Shown: positions 15,501-23,006 of the stretch, one piece after another | Layout of the letters: every line of letters begins with the position of its first letter | Position numbering within the stretch: position 1 is the stretch's first letter | Assembly (NCBI GenBank): GCA_041686955.1 | Contig: JAWLCV010000034.1 | Coordinates: 1 to 44,529 of the forward strand | Length of the DNA stretch: 44,529 nt | Reading direction: 5' to 3' | From: UBA7803 sp041686955 | GTDB taxonomy: Bacteria > Pseudomonadota > Gammaproteobacteria > Pseudomonadales > Azotimanducaceae | The notes under the pieces: model-generated | Database searches by the model: none | What the model was told of the DNA's origin: nothing | Seen by the model: the letters and a program-made list of their open reading frames with translations, nothing else | Translations under genes and position numbers: made by a program

Positions 15501-16343
15501 ATGACGGTCTCGCCCTTGGCAGGCGCCGGGCTCGGGCTGCGGCGCAGCCTGCTGCCCGAGCTGGCCGAGCTGGAGGACGGCGCCGTCGACTTCGTGGAGC
15601 TGGCGCCCGAGAACTGGATCGGGGTCGGCGGCCGCTTCGGCCGCCAGCTCCGCGCCGTGGCCGAGAAATTCCCACTGGTCTGTCATGGGCTGTCGCTGTC
15701 CCTGGGCGGCCCCGCGCCGCTCGATACCGAGCTGCTGGGGGCCATCCGAGAGTTCCTCGACCTCCACCGGGTGCGCTGCTACACGGAGCACCTGAGCTAC
15801 TGCAGCGACGATCGCGGTCATCTGTACGATCTGATGCCCATCCCCTTCACCGACGAGGCGGTGCGTTACGTGGCGGCCCGCATCCGCCAGACCCAGGAGA
15901 TTCTCGAGCGGCGTGTCGCAGTGGAGAACGTTTCGTACTACGCGGCGCCGGGACAGGAGCTCTCGGAGGTCGATTTCGTCAACGCGGTGCTCCATGAGGC
16001 CGACTGCGATCTGCTGCTCGACGTCAACAACGTCTACGTCAACAGCGTCAATTTCCGCTACGACCCCGCCGACTTCCTGCGCCGCATCGACGGTGCGCGG
16101 ACGGTATACCTGCACGTGGCCGGGCACTACGTGGCGGCGCCGGACCTGCGGGTGGACACCCACGGGGCGGCGGTGATCGATCCGGTGTGGGATCTCCTGG
16201 GCGGCGCCTTCGACCTTTACGGCGCGCGGCCCACCGTGCTGGAGCGGGACTTCAACTTCCCGCCGCTCGACGAGCTGCTCGCCGAGGTGAACCGCATTCG
16301 TGCCCTGCAGTCGACGGTCCGGAGCCATGCCGCCGCCGGGTGA
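15501..16343 (+). CDS. hvfB: DUF692 multinuclear non-haem iron oxidase (HvfB/BufB/MbnB type)
   Basis: This is a TIM-barrel enzyme of the MNIO family, which uses two or three iron atoms to oxidise cysteines of a precursor peptide. The 280-residue protein keeps the ligand-bearing motifs: CHGLSLSLGG (His62), YTEHLSY (His97), VENVSYY (Glu142), LLLDVNNVYVNSVN (Asp174), YLHVAGHY (His205, His209), VDTHG (Asp219, His221) and VLERDFNFP (Glu248). ATG 15501 is used; GTG 15489 in frame is possible. No strong ribosome site is visible, and the upstream sequence starts at the gap. It overlaps the next gene by 17 bp. The substrate is inferred to be the adjacent EGxCG peptide. Confidence 0.93.
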   Translation: MTVSPLAGAGLGLRRSLLPELAELEDGAVDFVELAPENWIGVGGRFGRQLRAVAEKFPLVCHGLSLSLGGPAPLDTELLGAIREFLDLHRVRCYTEHLSYCSDDRGHLYDLMPIPFTDEAVRYVAARIRQTQEILERRVAVENVSYYAAPGQELSEVDFVNAVLHEADCDLLLDVNNVYVNSVNFRYDPADFLRRIDGARTVYLHVAGHYVAAPDLRVDTHGAAVIDPVWDLLGGAFDLYGARPTVLERDFNFPPLDELLAEVNRIRALQSTVRSHAAAG

Positions 16344-17100
16344 CGGCCTGCCGGCGTTCCGGGCGCACCAGCTCGCGTTCGCCGCGCATCTGCGCGATCC
16401 GGAGGCTGCACCGCGGCCCGGCGACGTGGAGCCTCGGCGCATGCAGGTCTACGTCGATCTGATCTTCCACAACGTGGAAGCGCTGCTGGCCGGCGTGTTT
16501 CCGCTGGCGAGGCGGGTTCTGGGGCCCCATCGGTGGCGGGGCCTGGTGCGGGGATTTCTCCACCGGCACGCCTGCCAGTCGCCTTACTTTCTGGAACTCT
16601 CCCAGGAGTTCCTCACGTTCCTCGCCGAGGCTCAGCCCGCGGATCTGCCGAGCTTCCTGCTGGAGCTGTGCCACTACGAATGGGTGGAGCTGTACCTCGG
16701 CGTGGCGGAGGAGGAGTTGCCCGTGGAGGGGGTGGAGCCGAAAGGGGATCTGCTCGCCGGCGCGCCGGTGGTCTCGCCGTTGCTGTGGAAGCTGGTCTAC
16801 GCGCACCCGGTGCACCGCATCGGCCCGGATTTCCAGCCCGCGGGCCCCGACCCCGAGCCCACGCGGCTCCTGGTGTGGCGGCGCCGGGACGACAGCGTGG
16901 GCTTCATGGCGGTGAACGACCTCACGTTGGCGCTGCTCGAGGAGCTGGAGGCCGCCGACACCGGGGGCGAGGCGCTGCGCCGGCTCGCCCCGCGGCTGCC
17001 GCGCCTCTCCTCGGGAATGGTTTACGAAAAGGGCCTTGCAACGCTGGAACGGTTGCGGAAAGCTGAGGTTCTCCTGGGAACCCGGCTGGAATCGAAGTAG
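16327..17100 (+). CDS. hvfC: DUF2063 partner of the iron oxidase (HvfC/BufC type)
   Basis: In characterised systems the DUF2063 protein binds the precursor leader and delivers it to the DUF692 enzyme. The 257-residue product begins with the helical DUF2063 domain (FRAHQLAFAAHLRD, MQVYVDLIFHNVEALLAGVF, PLARRVLG), then FLHRHACQSPYFLELSQEFL. A C-terminal domain (VSPLLWKLVYAHPVHRIGPD, LLVWRRRDDSVGFMAVND, LTLALLEELE) follows, as in HvfC. ATG 16327 overlaps hvfB by 17 bp. A GTG at 16300 would add nine poorly conserved residues. mlaA follows after 8 bp; the DoxX-type fourth gene common in such operons is absent. Confidence 0.9.
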   Translation: MPPPGDGLPAFRAHQLAFAAHLRDPEAAPRPGDVEPRRMQVYVDLIFHNVEALLAGVFPLARRVLGPHRWRGLVRGFLHRHACQSPYFLELSQEFLTFLAEAQPADLPSFLLELCHYEWVELYLGVAEEELPVEGVEPKGDLLAGAPVVSPLLWKLVYAHPVHRIGPDFQPAGPDPEPTRLLVWRRRDDSVGFMAVNDLTLALLEELEAADTGGEALRRLAPRLPRLSSGMVYEKGLATLERLRKAEVLLGTRLESK

Positions 17101-17108
17101 GAGTTGCA

Positions 17109-17831
17109 ATGATCGGCCATCGCCCGCGCCCGGGCGGCAAGCGCATCGTCGCCGCAGTGTTGCTGGGATGGCTGCTGGCCCTTCCGGCCGCGGCCCGAGC
17201 GTCTTCCGATGACCCCCTGGAGCCGCTCAACCGGGACATCTACCAGTTCAACGATGCGCTGGACCGCTGGATCCTGAAGCCCGTGGCGAAGGGATACGAC
17301 CGCATCACGCCGGAGCCGGTCCAGACCAGCATCGGCAACGTGTTCGACAACCTCACCACGCCCGGCGTGGCGCTGAACCAGTTCCTGCAGGGGAAGCCGA
17401 AGCGGGGCCTGGAAGGGTTGGGACGGTTTCTGGTCAACAGCACCCTCGGGGTGGCGGGACTGTTCGACGTGGCCGGGAGGCACGGTCTGCCTGCGGCCGA
17501 GGAAGATTTCGGTCAGACCTTCGCGGTCTGGGGCGTCGGCCAGGGGCCGTTCCTCATGCTGCCGTTCCGCGGGCCGGCCACCACCACCCATGCGGTGGGC
17601 ATGGTGTTCGACGTGTTCACCAATCCGCTCCGCCTCGTCTCGCCCAACCGGGACCGCGCCATCGCCGTCGCGGTCAACGTGATCGACACCCGGGCGTCGC
17701 TCCTGGCGGCGGAGGAGCTGGTGTCGGGGGACCGTTACCTGTTCATACGGGACGCCTACCTGCAGCGGCGCCAGTACCTGGTGGACGACGGGGCCGTAGA
17801 GGAAGATCCGTTCCTCGACGAGGACTTCTGA
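17109..17831 (+). CDS. mlaA: MlaA/VacJ family outer-membrane lipid asymmetry protein, no lipobox
   Basis: MlaA removes misplaced phospholipids from the outer leaflet of the outer membrane and hands them to MlaC. The 240-residue protein shows the family core DPLEPLNRDIYQFNDALDRW, PEPVQTSIGNVFDNLTTPGV, RFLVNSTLGVAGLFDVAG, EDFGQTFAVWGVGQGPFLML and IRDAYLQRRQYLV. The signal sequence (VAAVLLGWLLALPAAARA) ends in a signal peptidase I-type site, and no Cys follows, so it is probably not lipidated as in E. coli. AGGAG overlaps the hvfC stop, so the gene is likely co-transcribed with the RiPP genes. Confidence 0.94.
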   Translation: MIGHRPRPGGKRIVAAVLLGWLLALPAAARASSDDPLEPLNRDIYQFNDALDRWILKPVAKGYDRITPEPVQTSIGNVFDNLTTPGVALNQFLQGKPKRGLEGLGRFLVNSTLGVAGLFDVAGRHGLPAAEEDFGQTFAVWGVGQGPFLMLPFRGPATTTHAVGMVFDVFTNPLRLVSPNRDRAIAVAVNVIDTRASLLAAEELVSGDRYLFIRDAYLQRRQYLVDDGAVEEDPFLDEDF

Positions 17832-17849
17832 GGGCCCGAGATGAGCGTC

Positions 17850-17878
17850 TTGTCAACCCGGCGTGAGAGGAGTAGGGT
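17850..17878 (+). promoter_or_regulatory. Candidate promoter for the PP2C/STAS pair
   Basis: TTGTCA (17850-17855) and TAGGGT (17873-17878) are separated by 17 bases in the 83-bp gap after mlaA. The -35 match is good and the -10 match poor. Read-through from mlaA is equally possible. Confidence 0.3.
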
Positions 17879-17914
17879 TCGCTTCCCATCTATGTTGGCT
17901 TTTCAACCCCAGCC

Positions 17915-19024
17915 ATGAGCCTGGTGGTGGCAGGCGCCGACGACGGAACCTCGGCTCGCCTTCGCGATCAGCTCACCCAACTCGGTTGTTCCGTGCTCCC
18001 AGCCCACGACCTCCAGGTTCTCATGAAAATCTGCGAGCACACGCTCCCGGATCTGGTGATTCTCGACGACCTCGAGCAGGGCAGGGCTGTGGCGGAGCAG
18101 CATCCCCGGTTGCCCGTGGTGCTGGTCACCGATGACGCGCTGCAGACCCAGGCGCTGCTCGAGGCGCTGCGGGTGGGCATCAGCGACATCTGGCCATTGC
18201 CCATGGACGATGCGGTACTGTCGGAGCGTATGGCGGAGATCCGCCGGCGCCGCGCCGCGGTAGCCTCCGACGCCGAGCGGCAACTCGCCGAGGTGGTGGC
18301 GGAGCTCGAACGGGATCAGCGTGCCGGGCGCTACATCCAGATGCGCATGCTGCCCCCCAACCCCATGGCCATCGACAGCTTCCGTTTCCAGCACCGCGTC
18401 CTGCCTTCCCTGATCCTCTCTGGCGACTTCGTCGACTACTTCCGCATCACCGACCGCTACTTCGCGTTCTACGTCGCCGACGTTTCCGGTCACGGCGCCT
18501 CGTCCGCGTTCGTCACGGTGCTGCTGAAGAACTTCTCGCGCCGGTTGCGCCGGGAATATCGGCCGAGCATGCTCGCGGAGCCGGGCGAAATTCTCGCCTG
18601 GATCAATCGGGAGCTGCTCGAGCAGCGCATGGACAAGTTCGTGGCGCTGGTGCTCGGCGTGGGCGATCTGGAGACCCAGGAGATCCGCCTGGTGAACGGC
18701 GGGCACTACCCGCCGGCCATAATCTGCGGACGAGGGGAGAGCGAGTTCGTCGAGCAGCGGGGCAAGCCGGTGGGGCTGTTCGAAGAGGTGAGCTACGATG
18801 CCCGCACCATCCGTCTGGAGGTGGGCGACCGGCTGGTGATGTTCTCCGACGGAGTGCTGGACGCCATGAGCGACGGCGGCCTGGCGGAGAAGGAGCGGCG
18901 GCTGCTCCGGGCGGCCCGGGACGGCGGCAGCGTGGAACAGATGTGGGAGCTGCTGGGCATGAGCGGCGACGAGTCCAGCAGGCCGGACGACATGACGTGC
19001 CTGCTGGTGCAAAGGGAGAGTTGA
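17915..19024 (+). CDS. Degenerate receiver plus SpoIIE/PP2C phosphatase (RsbU/HsbR-like)
   Basis: The 369-residue protein has an N-terminal receiver-like domain (1-115), a linker helix (AERQLAEVVAELERDQRAGR) and a PP2C phosphatase domain (about 145-369). Phosphatase motifs include LSGDFVDYF, FYVADVSGHGASSAF, VNGGHYPP, LVMFSDGV and RPDDMTCL. In the receiver, the phospho-acceptor region reads PDLVILDD but the conserved Lys-Pro near the end is replaced by PLPMDD and the N-terminal acidic pair is shifted (AGADDG). Such phosphatases dephosphorylate a STAS protein; a STAS gene follows within 2 bp. It lacks the HATPase kinase domain of HsbR, so the antagonist kinase must lie elsewhere. Confidence 0.9.
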   Translation: MSLVVAGADDGTSARLRDQLTQLGCSVLPAHDLQVLMKICEHTLPDLVILDDLEQGRAVAEQHPRLPVVLVTDDALQTQALLEALRVGISDIWPLPMDDAVLSERMAEIRRRRAAVASDAERQLAEVVAELERDQRAGRYIQMRMLPPNPMAIDSFRFQHRVLPSLILSGDFVDYFRITDRYFAFYVADVSGHGASSAFVTVLLKNFSRRLRREYRPSMLAEPGEILAWINRELLEQRMDKFVALVLGVGDLETQEIRLVNGGHYPPAIICGRGESEFVEQRGKPVGLFEEVSYDARTIRLEVGDRLVMFSDGVLDAMSDGGLAEKERRLLRAARDGGSVEQMWELLGMSGDESSRPDDMTCLLVQRES

Positions 19025-19026
19025 TC

Positions 19027-19542
19027 TTGCGCGGTCGTATTCTGGTAGGTGATCACGATGGCGTCTACGTGCTGCTGTTTCAGGGGGACGTGCGGCTGAC
19101 CCTGTGCACGGCGGTGGATACCTTCTTCGATCGCATGTTCGAGGACGCCCGGTTCAAGTCCGTGGTGGTGGATCTGGGTCAGACGGAGAGCATCGACAGC
19201 ACGTCGCTGGGTCTGCTGGCCAAGCTCTCCATCCAGGCGGGCAAGCGCTTCGGCTATCGCCCGACCCTGGTGTCCACCCAGGCGGACATCACCCGGGTGC
19301 TGGTCACCATGGGCCTGGACGACATCTTCGACATGGTGCAGGAGCCCCTGGTGCACGACGAGCAGCTCGGCGAGCTGCCGTGCTGCCAGGCATCCGAAGC
19401 GGAAGTGCGCCAGCGGGTGCTGGAGGCGCACCGCATCCTCATGGACATGAACGAGAGCAACCGGGCGGCGTTTCAGGATCTGGTGGCCACCCTGGAAGCG
19501 GACAGCGATCCCGCTCCGGTCAGGCGTCGCGCCGCGCTCTGA
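19027..19542 (+). CDS. STAS anti-sigma antagonist with C-terminal helical extension
   Basis: This is a partner-switching protein, likely the substrate of the PP2C phosphatase upstream. The STAS core (about 1-105) includes FKSVVVDLGQTESIDSTSLG, with the phosphorylatable Ser at 58 or 60, and a helical tail of about 65 residues (SEAEVRQRVLEAHRILMDMN). I chose TTG 19027 because GGGAG lies 8 bases upstream; TTG 19021, overlapping the previous stop, is the alternative. The 3' end overlaps the convergent TerB-like gene by 23 bp. Output target (sigma factor or c-di-GMP enzyme) is not visible here. Confidence 0.88.
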   Translation: MRGRILVGDHDGVYVLLFQGDVRLTLCTAVDTFFDRMFEDARFKSVVVDLGQTESIDSTSLGLLAKLSIQAGKRFGYRPTLVSTQADITRVLVTMGLDDIFDMVQEPLVHDEQLGELPCCQASEAEVRQRVLEAHRILMDMNESNRAAFQDLVATLEADSDPAPVRRRAAL

Positions 19543-19960
19543 GCTTGGCCTCGATATACCGGGCGTGGCTCAGGTAGAGCAGCTCGGCGATCTTGCGGAT
19601 GGTGTGTTCCTCGTAGCGGTCGAGCCCCGCCTCGGCCAACGCCAGCCGCCACAGGGCAGTCACCAGCTCGAACTTCTGCTCCTCGTTCCAGCTCTCGTTG
19701 ATGGTCCGCGTGTAGTGATACATCCCCACGCTCTGCTCGTGGGCCAGCCGTGACTCCTCCACCAGCTCCTGAACCTCGTCCCGGCTGAGGCCGAACTGGC
19801 GCTCGAGCTGCCGCTCGATGACCGAAAGCTCCGCATCCGCGATGTCGTGATCCGCCCATGCCACCTCGAGCAGGAGCGCGGCGGCCGCCAGGGCCTGAAG
19901 GCGGGTTGGATCGGCTTCCTGGTCCGGCTGAGTGAGGCGGCTGAGCAATCGACCGAGCAT
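19520..19960 (-). CDS. TerB-like helical protein
   Basis: The 146-residue protein matches the TerB/DjlA-N all-helical fold: LQALAAAALLLEVAWADHDI followed by acidic ADAELSVIERQLERQFGLS, and a second similar repeat ALWRLALAEAGLDRYEEHTI ending RKIAELLYLSHARYIEAKLR. This places metal-type acidic residues (DHDIADAE and DRYEEH) after each helix. ATG 19960 has GGGAG about 6 bases upstream. It lies 10 bp downstream of dusA on the same strand, so the two probably share a transcript. The cellular role is unknown. Confidence 0.85.
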   Translation of the reverse strand: MLGRLLSRLTQPDQEADPTRLQALAAAALLLEVAWADHDIADAELSVIERQLERQFGLSRDEVQELVEESRLAHEQSVGMYHYTRTINESWNEEQKFELVTALWRLALAEAGLDRYEEHTIRKIAELLYLSHARYIEAKLRARRDA

Positions 19961-19970
19961 GGCCGCTCCC

Positions 19971-20960
19971 TCAGGCAGCCCGGGGCCGCGGTGCCACGGC
20001 ATCCAGCGCCTCGTCCACGAGCGCCGGATCGTTCCGCTTCAGCCGCGCCGCGTCGCTGAGGATGCGGCGGAACCGGCGGGCCCCCGGCAGCCCCGAGAAC
20101 AGCCCCAGGGCATGGCGGGTCAGGTCGTTCAGAGGCGTTCCCCGCCGGAGCTCGGCCTCCATGTAGCGCCGGTAGTCCGCCATGAGCCGCCACGGATCCA
20201 CCGCCGGGGTGCCGAACAGCCGCGCGTGCATGGCGCCGAGCAACGCCGGGTCGCGGTATGCGGCGCGGCCGATCATGACCCCGTCCGTCACGGCAAGGTG
20301 GGCATCGAGCTCCGAGACCGCGCCGATCCCGCCGTTGACCACGATCTCGAGTTCGGGAAACGCCGCCTTCAGGGCGTAGACCCGGTGGTACTCGAGCGGC
20401 GGTACGGACCGGTTCTCCGCCGGCGACAGCCCGCCCAGAAGCGCCTTGCGGGCGTGCACGTAGAACGTCCGGCAGCCGGACTCCGCCACGGTGGCGACGA
20501 ATCGCGCGAGCAGCGGATCGCTGTCGGCGTCGTCCACGCCGAGCCTGCACTTCACGGTCACCGGCACGCGGACGGCCGCCGCCATGGCCGCCACGCAGTC
20601 ACGGACCAGCTCCGGCTCCTTCATCAGGCAGGCGCCGAAACGGCCTTGGCGCACCCTCGGCGAGGGGCAGCCGACGTTGAGGTTGATCTCGTCGAAGCCG
20701 GCGTCGGCCGCGAGCACCGCGGCCGACGCGAGCGCCCCGGGGTCGCTGCCGCCGAGCTGCACGGCCACGGGGTGCTCCGTCGGATGATGAGCCAACAGGC
20801 GTTCCCGGGGTCCGTGGAGCAGCGCCGCGGCGGTGACCATCTCGGTGAACAACAGGGCCCGGGGAGCGGCCAGACGATGCAGGTACCGGCAGTGACGGTC
20901 GGTCCAGGCCATCATGGGCGCGACGCAGAGTTCCCTGCTCGGCTGAAGGTCAAGGCTCAT
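19971..20960 (-). CDS. dusA: tRNA-dihydrouridine(20/20a) synthase DusA
   Basis: DusA is an FMN enzyme that reduces uridines in the tRNA D-loop. The 329-residue product starts at ATG 20960, just before the conserved LCVAPMMAWTDRHCRYLHRL, the DusA-type beginning. The catalytic Cys98 is in INLNVGCPSPRVRQGRFGAC. VTVKCRLGVDD, FYVHARKALLGGLSPAENR, VVNGGI and GVMIGRAAYRDP complete the TIM-barrel FMN site. A small C-terminal helical domain (NDLTRHALGLFSGLPGARRF) follows. It is divergent from the ECF sigma gene. Confidence 0.96.
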   Translation of the reverse strand: MSLDLQPSRELCVAPMMAWTDRHCRYLHRLAAPRALLFTEMVTAAALLHGPRERLLAHHPTEHPVAVQLGGSDPGALASAAVLAADAGFDEINLNVGCPSPRVRQGRFGACLMKEPELVRDCVAAMAAAVRVPVTVKCRLGVDDADSDPLLARFVATVAESGCRTFYVHARKALLGGLSPAENRSVPPLEYHRVYALKAAFPELEIVVNGGIGAVSELDAHLAVTDGVMIGRAAYRDPALLGAMHARLFGTPAVDPWRLMADYRRYMEAELRRGTPLNDLTRHALGLFSGLPGARRFRRILSDAARLKRNDPALVDEALDAVAPRPRAA

Positions 20961-21051
20961 GCGGATTCCCGATACGAAGGAGGCAAAGAGCTCCCATGAG
21001 TACAGGTGATCGTCGAAGGGTGGGGGAATTGTACAACGGGAGAGGGGCGCA

Positions 21052-21663
21052 ATGGCGGAGCCGGGAGGTCGAGGACTTGAGAAACAGGTTGCGTTGTCGG
21101 ACCCTGAGGGCATGACGTCGGAAGTTACAGTGCTGCTGCGGGCGTACCGCGACGGGGATCGAAGCGCCCTCGAGCGTCTGGCCCGGCTCGTCTATCCCGA
21201 GCTCAAGACCATGGCCCGAAAGCGTGCGGGACGGGCCGACATGGGCGCCACGACCCTGGTCAACGAGACCTTCCTCAAGCTGCTGTCCGGCGGCCGCATC
21301 GTCGCCGAGGACCGCAAGCAGTTCTTCGGCCTCATGGCCACCATCATGCGGCAGCTCATCATCGACGAGGTTCGCTATCTGACGGCAGCGAAGCGCGGTT
21401 CGCCGGGAGTGACCTACACGGAGCGGCTCGGCACGGCGACCGGGGAGGACGACGCAGGCTTTCTGATACTGGTCGACCAGGTACTCGAGCGGCTGGAGCT
21501 CGAGGACCCGAACCTGGTACGGGTTTTCGAATCCCGCTATTTTGCCGGCTTGACGGTGGCTGAGACGGCCGAGGCGCTGGATCTTTCCCAGCGATCGGTG
21601 GAGCGCGCGTGGGCAGCGGCCCGGGAGCGGGTGGCGGCTCTGCTCAGCGACGTCATGGAGTAG
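21052..21663 (+). CDS. Orphan ECF-type RNA polymerase sigma factor
   Basis: The 203-residue protein resembles the TIGR02999/Sigma70_ECF group. Region 2 covers LLRAYRDGDRSALERLARLV, ATTLVNETFLKLLSGG and FFGLMATIMRQLIIDEVRYL. Region 4 with its helix-turn-helix covers SRYFAGLTVAETAEALDLSQ and RSVERAWAAARERV. ATG 21052 has a strong GGGAGAGGGG site; ATG 21112 would also leave the domain intact. No anti-sigma gene adjoins: the neighbours are divergent dusA and a convergent barrel gene. Target promoters were not identified. Confidence 0.92.
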   Translation: MAEPGGRGLEKQVALSDPEGMTSEVTVLLRAYRDGDRSALERLARLVYPELKTMARKRAGRADMGATTLVNETFLKLLSGGRIVAEDRKQFFGLMATIMRQLIIDEVRYLTAAKRGSPGVTYTERLGTATGEDDAGFLILVDQVLERLELEDPNLVRVFESRYFAGLTVAETAEALDLSQRSVERAWAAARERVAALLSDVME

Positions 21664-21670
21664 GGCGCCG

Positions 21671-23005
21671 TCAGAAGGTGTGCTCGAACACCAAGGTGAG
21701 GCGGTCCCGGCTCGCGAACTGACCGAACAGGCCCTCCCGGTCCCCATAGAAGGTATCGCTGACCAGCTTCAGTGCGGAGCTGTTGCCCAGCGCACAGGTG
21801 ACCTCCGCTCGCACCAGGCCGTCGCCGTCGCCCGTGCTGGCGTACCAGCGGAGCTCCGTGGCGACACGCTCGTACGCGAACGTGCGGCGCAGGAACGTGG
21901 TGATGACATGATCGCGGTCGCGCCGGATGAGCCCTTCCGGCGCATCGCGAACATGGTCGTAGAGATACTGGACGTTGATGAACAGGCCGAGGGGCCCCTG
22001 GAGGTCGGCTGCCGCCGCAACCCGCCATTGATCGAGTGCCTGATCGTCGAGGCCCCCGCCGTCGCGGACATTGAACCGGCGGCCGGGTAGATAGCCGACC
22101 TCCGCCCGCAGGGCGAGCGGGCCGGCCGCGGTCTCGGCGCTGAAGCCGAACAGCTCCCGCCGCTCGTGAAATCGCTCCACCTGCGGACCGTCGGGACCCG
22201 TGCCCAGCCGGCCGAGCGGCTCGAAGTCCAGGCCGGAAACCGCCACAGCCGTGAAGTCCAGGCGGCCGAAGCGACGGGACAGGCGCAGCCCGACGGTGCT
22301 GTCCTCGAGCGCATCGTCTTCGCGAGCCACCTCGACCGGCAGCTCGCGCTCATCGGGAGCGGCGCCGAAACGAAACCGCGGCGCCGTCAGCCCGAACCAG
22401 GCGTTCCGAGGCGGCACGTAGTGGACCGTCGGATCCGGGATCAGGGCGAGCTCCAGGCGCGTGGCTCCGACGGTGGCGTCGGCGTAGACGCTCCACAAGC
22501 CGATCCGCGACGCGCCGAAGTCCTCGAGAATGAATTCCCGGTAGCTCTGCGGGTTGAGGGCGTCCAGCACCTTGATCCCGTCCAGGGCACCCCACACGAT
22601 CTGCTGCTTGCCGATCCGCAGCAGCGAACGGCCGCGCTGCAGCTCGAGGTAGGCATCATCCAGCTCGGCCACGGTGCGGCTTCCCCACGTGCCGGGACGG
22701 GAAGCGTCGGCGTAGGTGGTGAAATCGGGCTCCTCCGGCAGCAGGCGGTCCACATCGTCGGTCCGCAGCATGCCGGAGGTCACGATTTCGACTCCGGAGC
22801 GCGGCGTGAGCTCGAGCCTCGGCCGCAGGGTGGCGGAGGACTCGACGCGCTGATCGAGGGCGGTTCCGTGGCCATAGCGGAACGCGGCGGCGAGCGAGAA
22901 GTAGGCGTCCTCGAGCGCCGATGCGTCGGGTGCCGGGCCCGCCGCGGCTGCCGCCAGAAGGATGACGAGAAGCGCGCGGCTCGGTGACGTCCTGAGGGCA
23001 CGCAT
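21671..23005 (-). CDS. Outer-membrane beta-barrel protein (DUF1302-like)
   Basis: The 444-residue product has a signal peptide (LLVILLAAAAAGPAPDASA), alternating beta strands throughout and a C-terminal Phe (LTLVFEHTF), the usual barrel-assembly signal. ELQRGRSLLRIGKQQIVWGA and LDALNPQSYREFILEDF resemble DUF1302 proteins, which often accompany RND and LolA-like genes. It begins 1 bp after the stop of the RND-LolA gene, so the three leftward genes form one operon. I infer it is the outer-membrane end of a lipid or hydrophobic cargo route. Confidence 0.8.
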   Translation of the reverse strand: MRALRTSPSRALLVILLAAAAAGPAPDASALEDAYFSLAAAFRYGHGTALDQRVESSATLRPRLELTPRSGVEIVTSGMLRTDDVDRLLPEEPDFTTYADASRPGTWGSRTVAELDDAYLELQRGRSLLRIGKQQIVWGALDGIKVLDALNPQSYREFILEDFGASRIGLWSVYADATVGATRLELALIPDPTVHYVPPRNAWFGLTAPRFRFGAAPDERELPVEVAREDDALEDSTVGLRLSRRFGRLDFTAVAVSGLDFEPLGRLGTGPDGPQVERFHERRELFGFSAETAAGPLALRAEVGYLPGRRFNVRDGGGLDDQALDQWRVAAAADLQGPLGLFINVQYLYDHVRDAPEGLIRRDRDHVITTFLRRTFAYERVATELRWYASTGDGDGLVRAEVTCALGNSSALKLVSDTFYGDREGLFGQFASRDRLTLVFEHTF

Positions 23006-23006
23006 C

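Noticed and set aside
19520..19960. Tellurite resistance locus from the TerB-like gene.
   Set aside because: No other ter genes are nearby; the TerB/DjlA-N fold alone does not indicate tellurite resistance.
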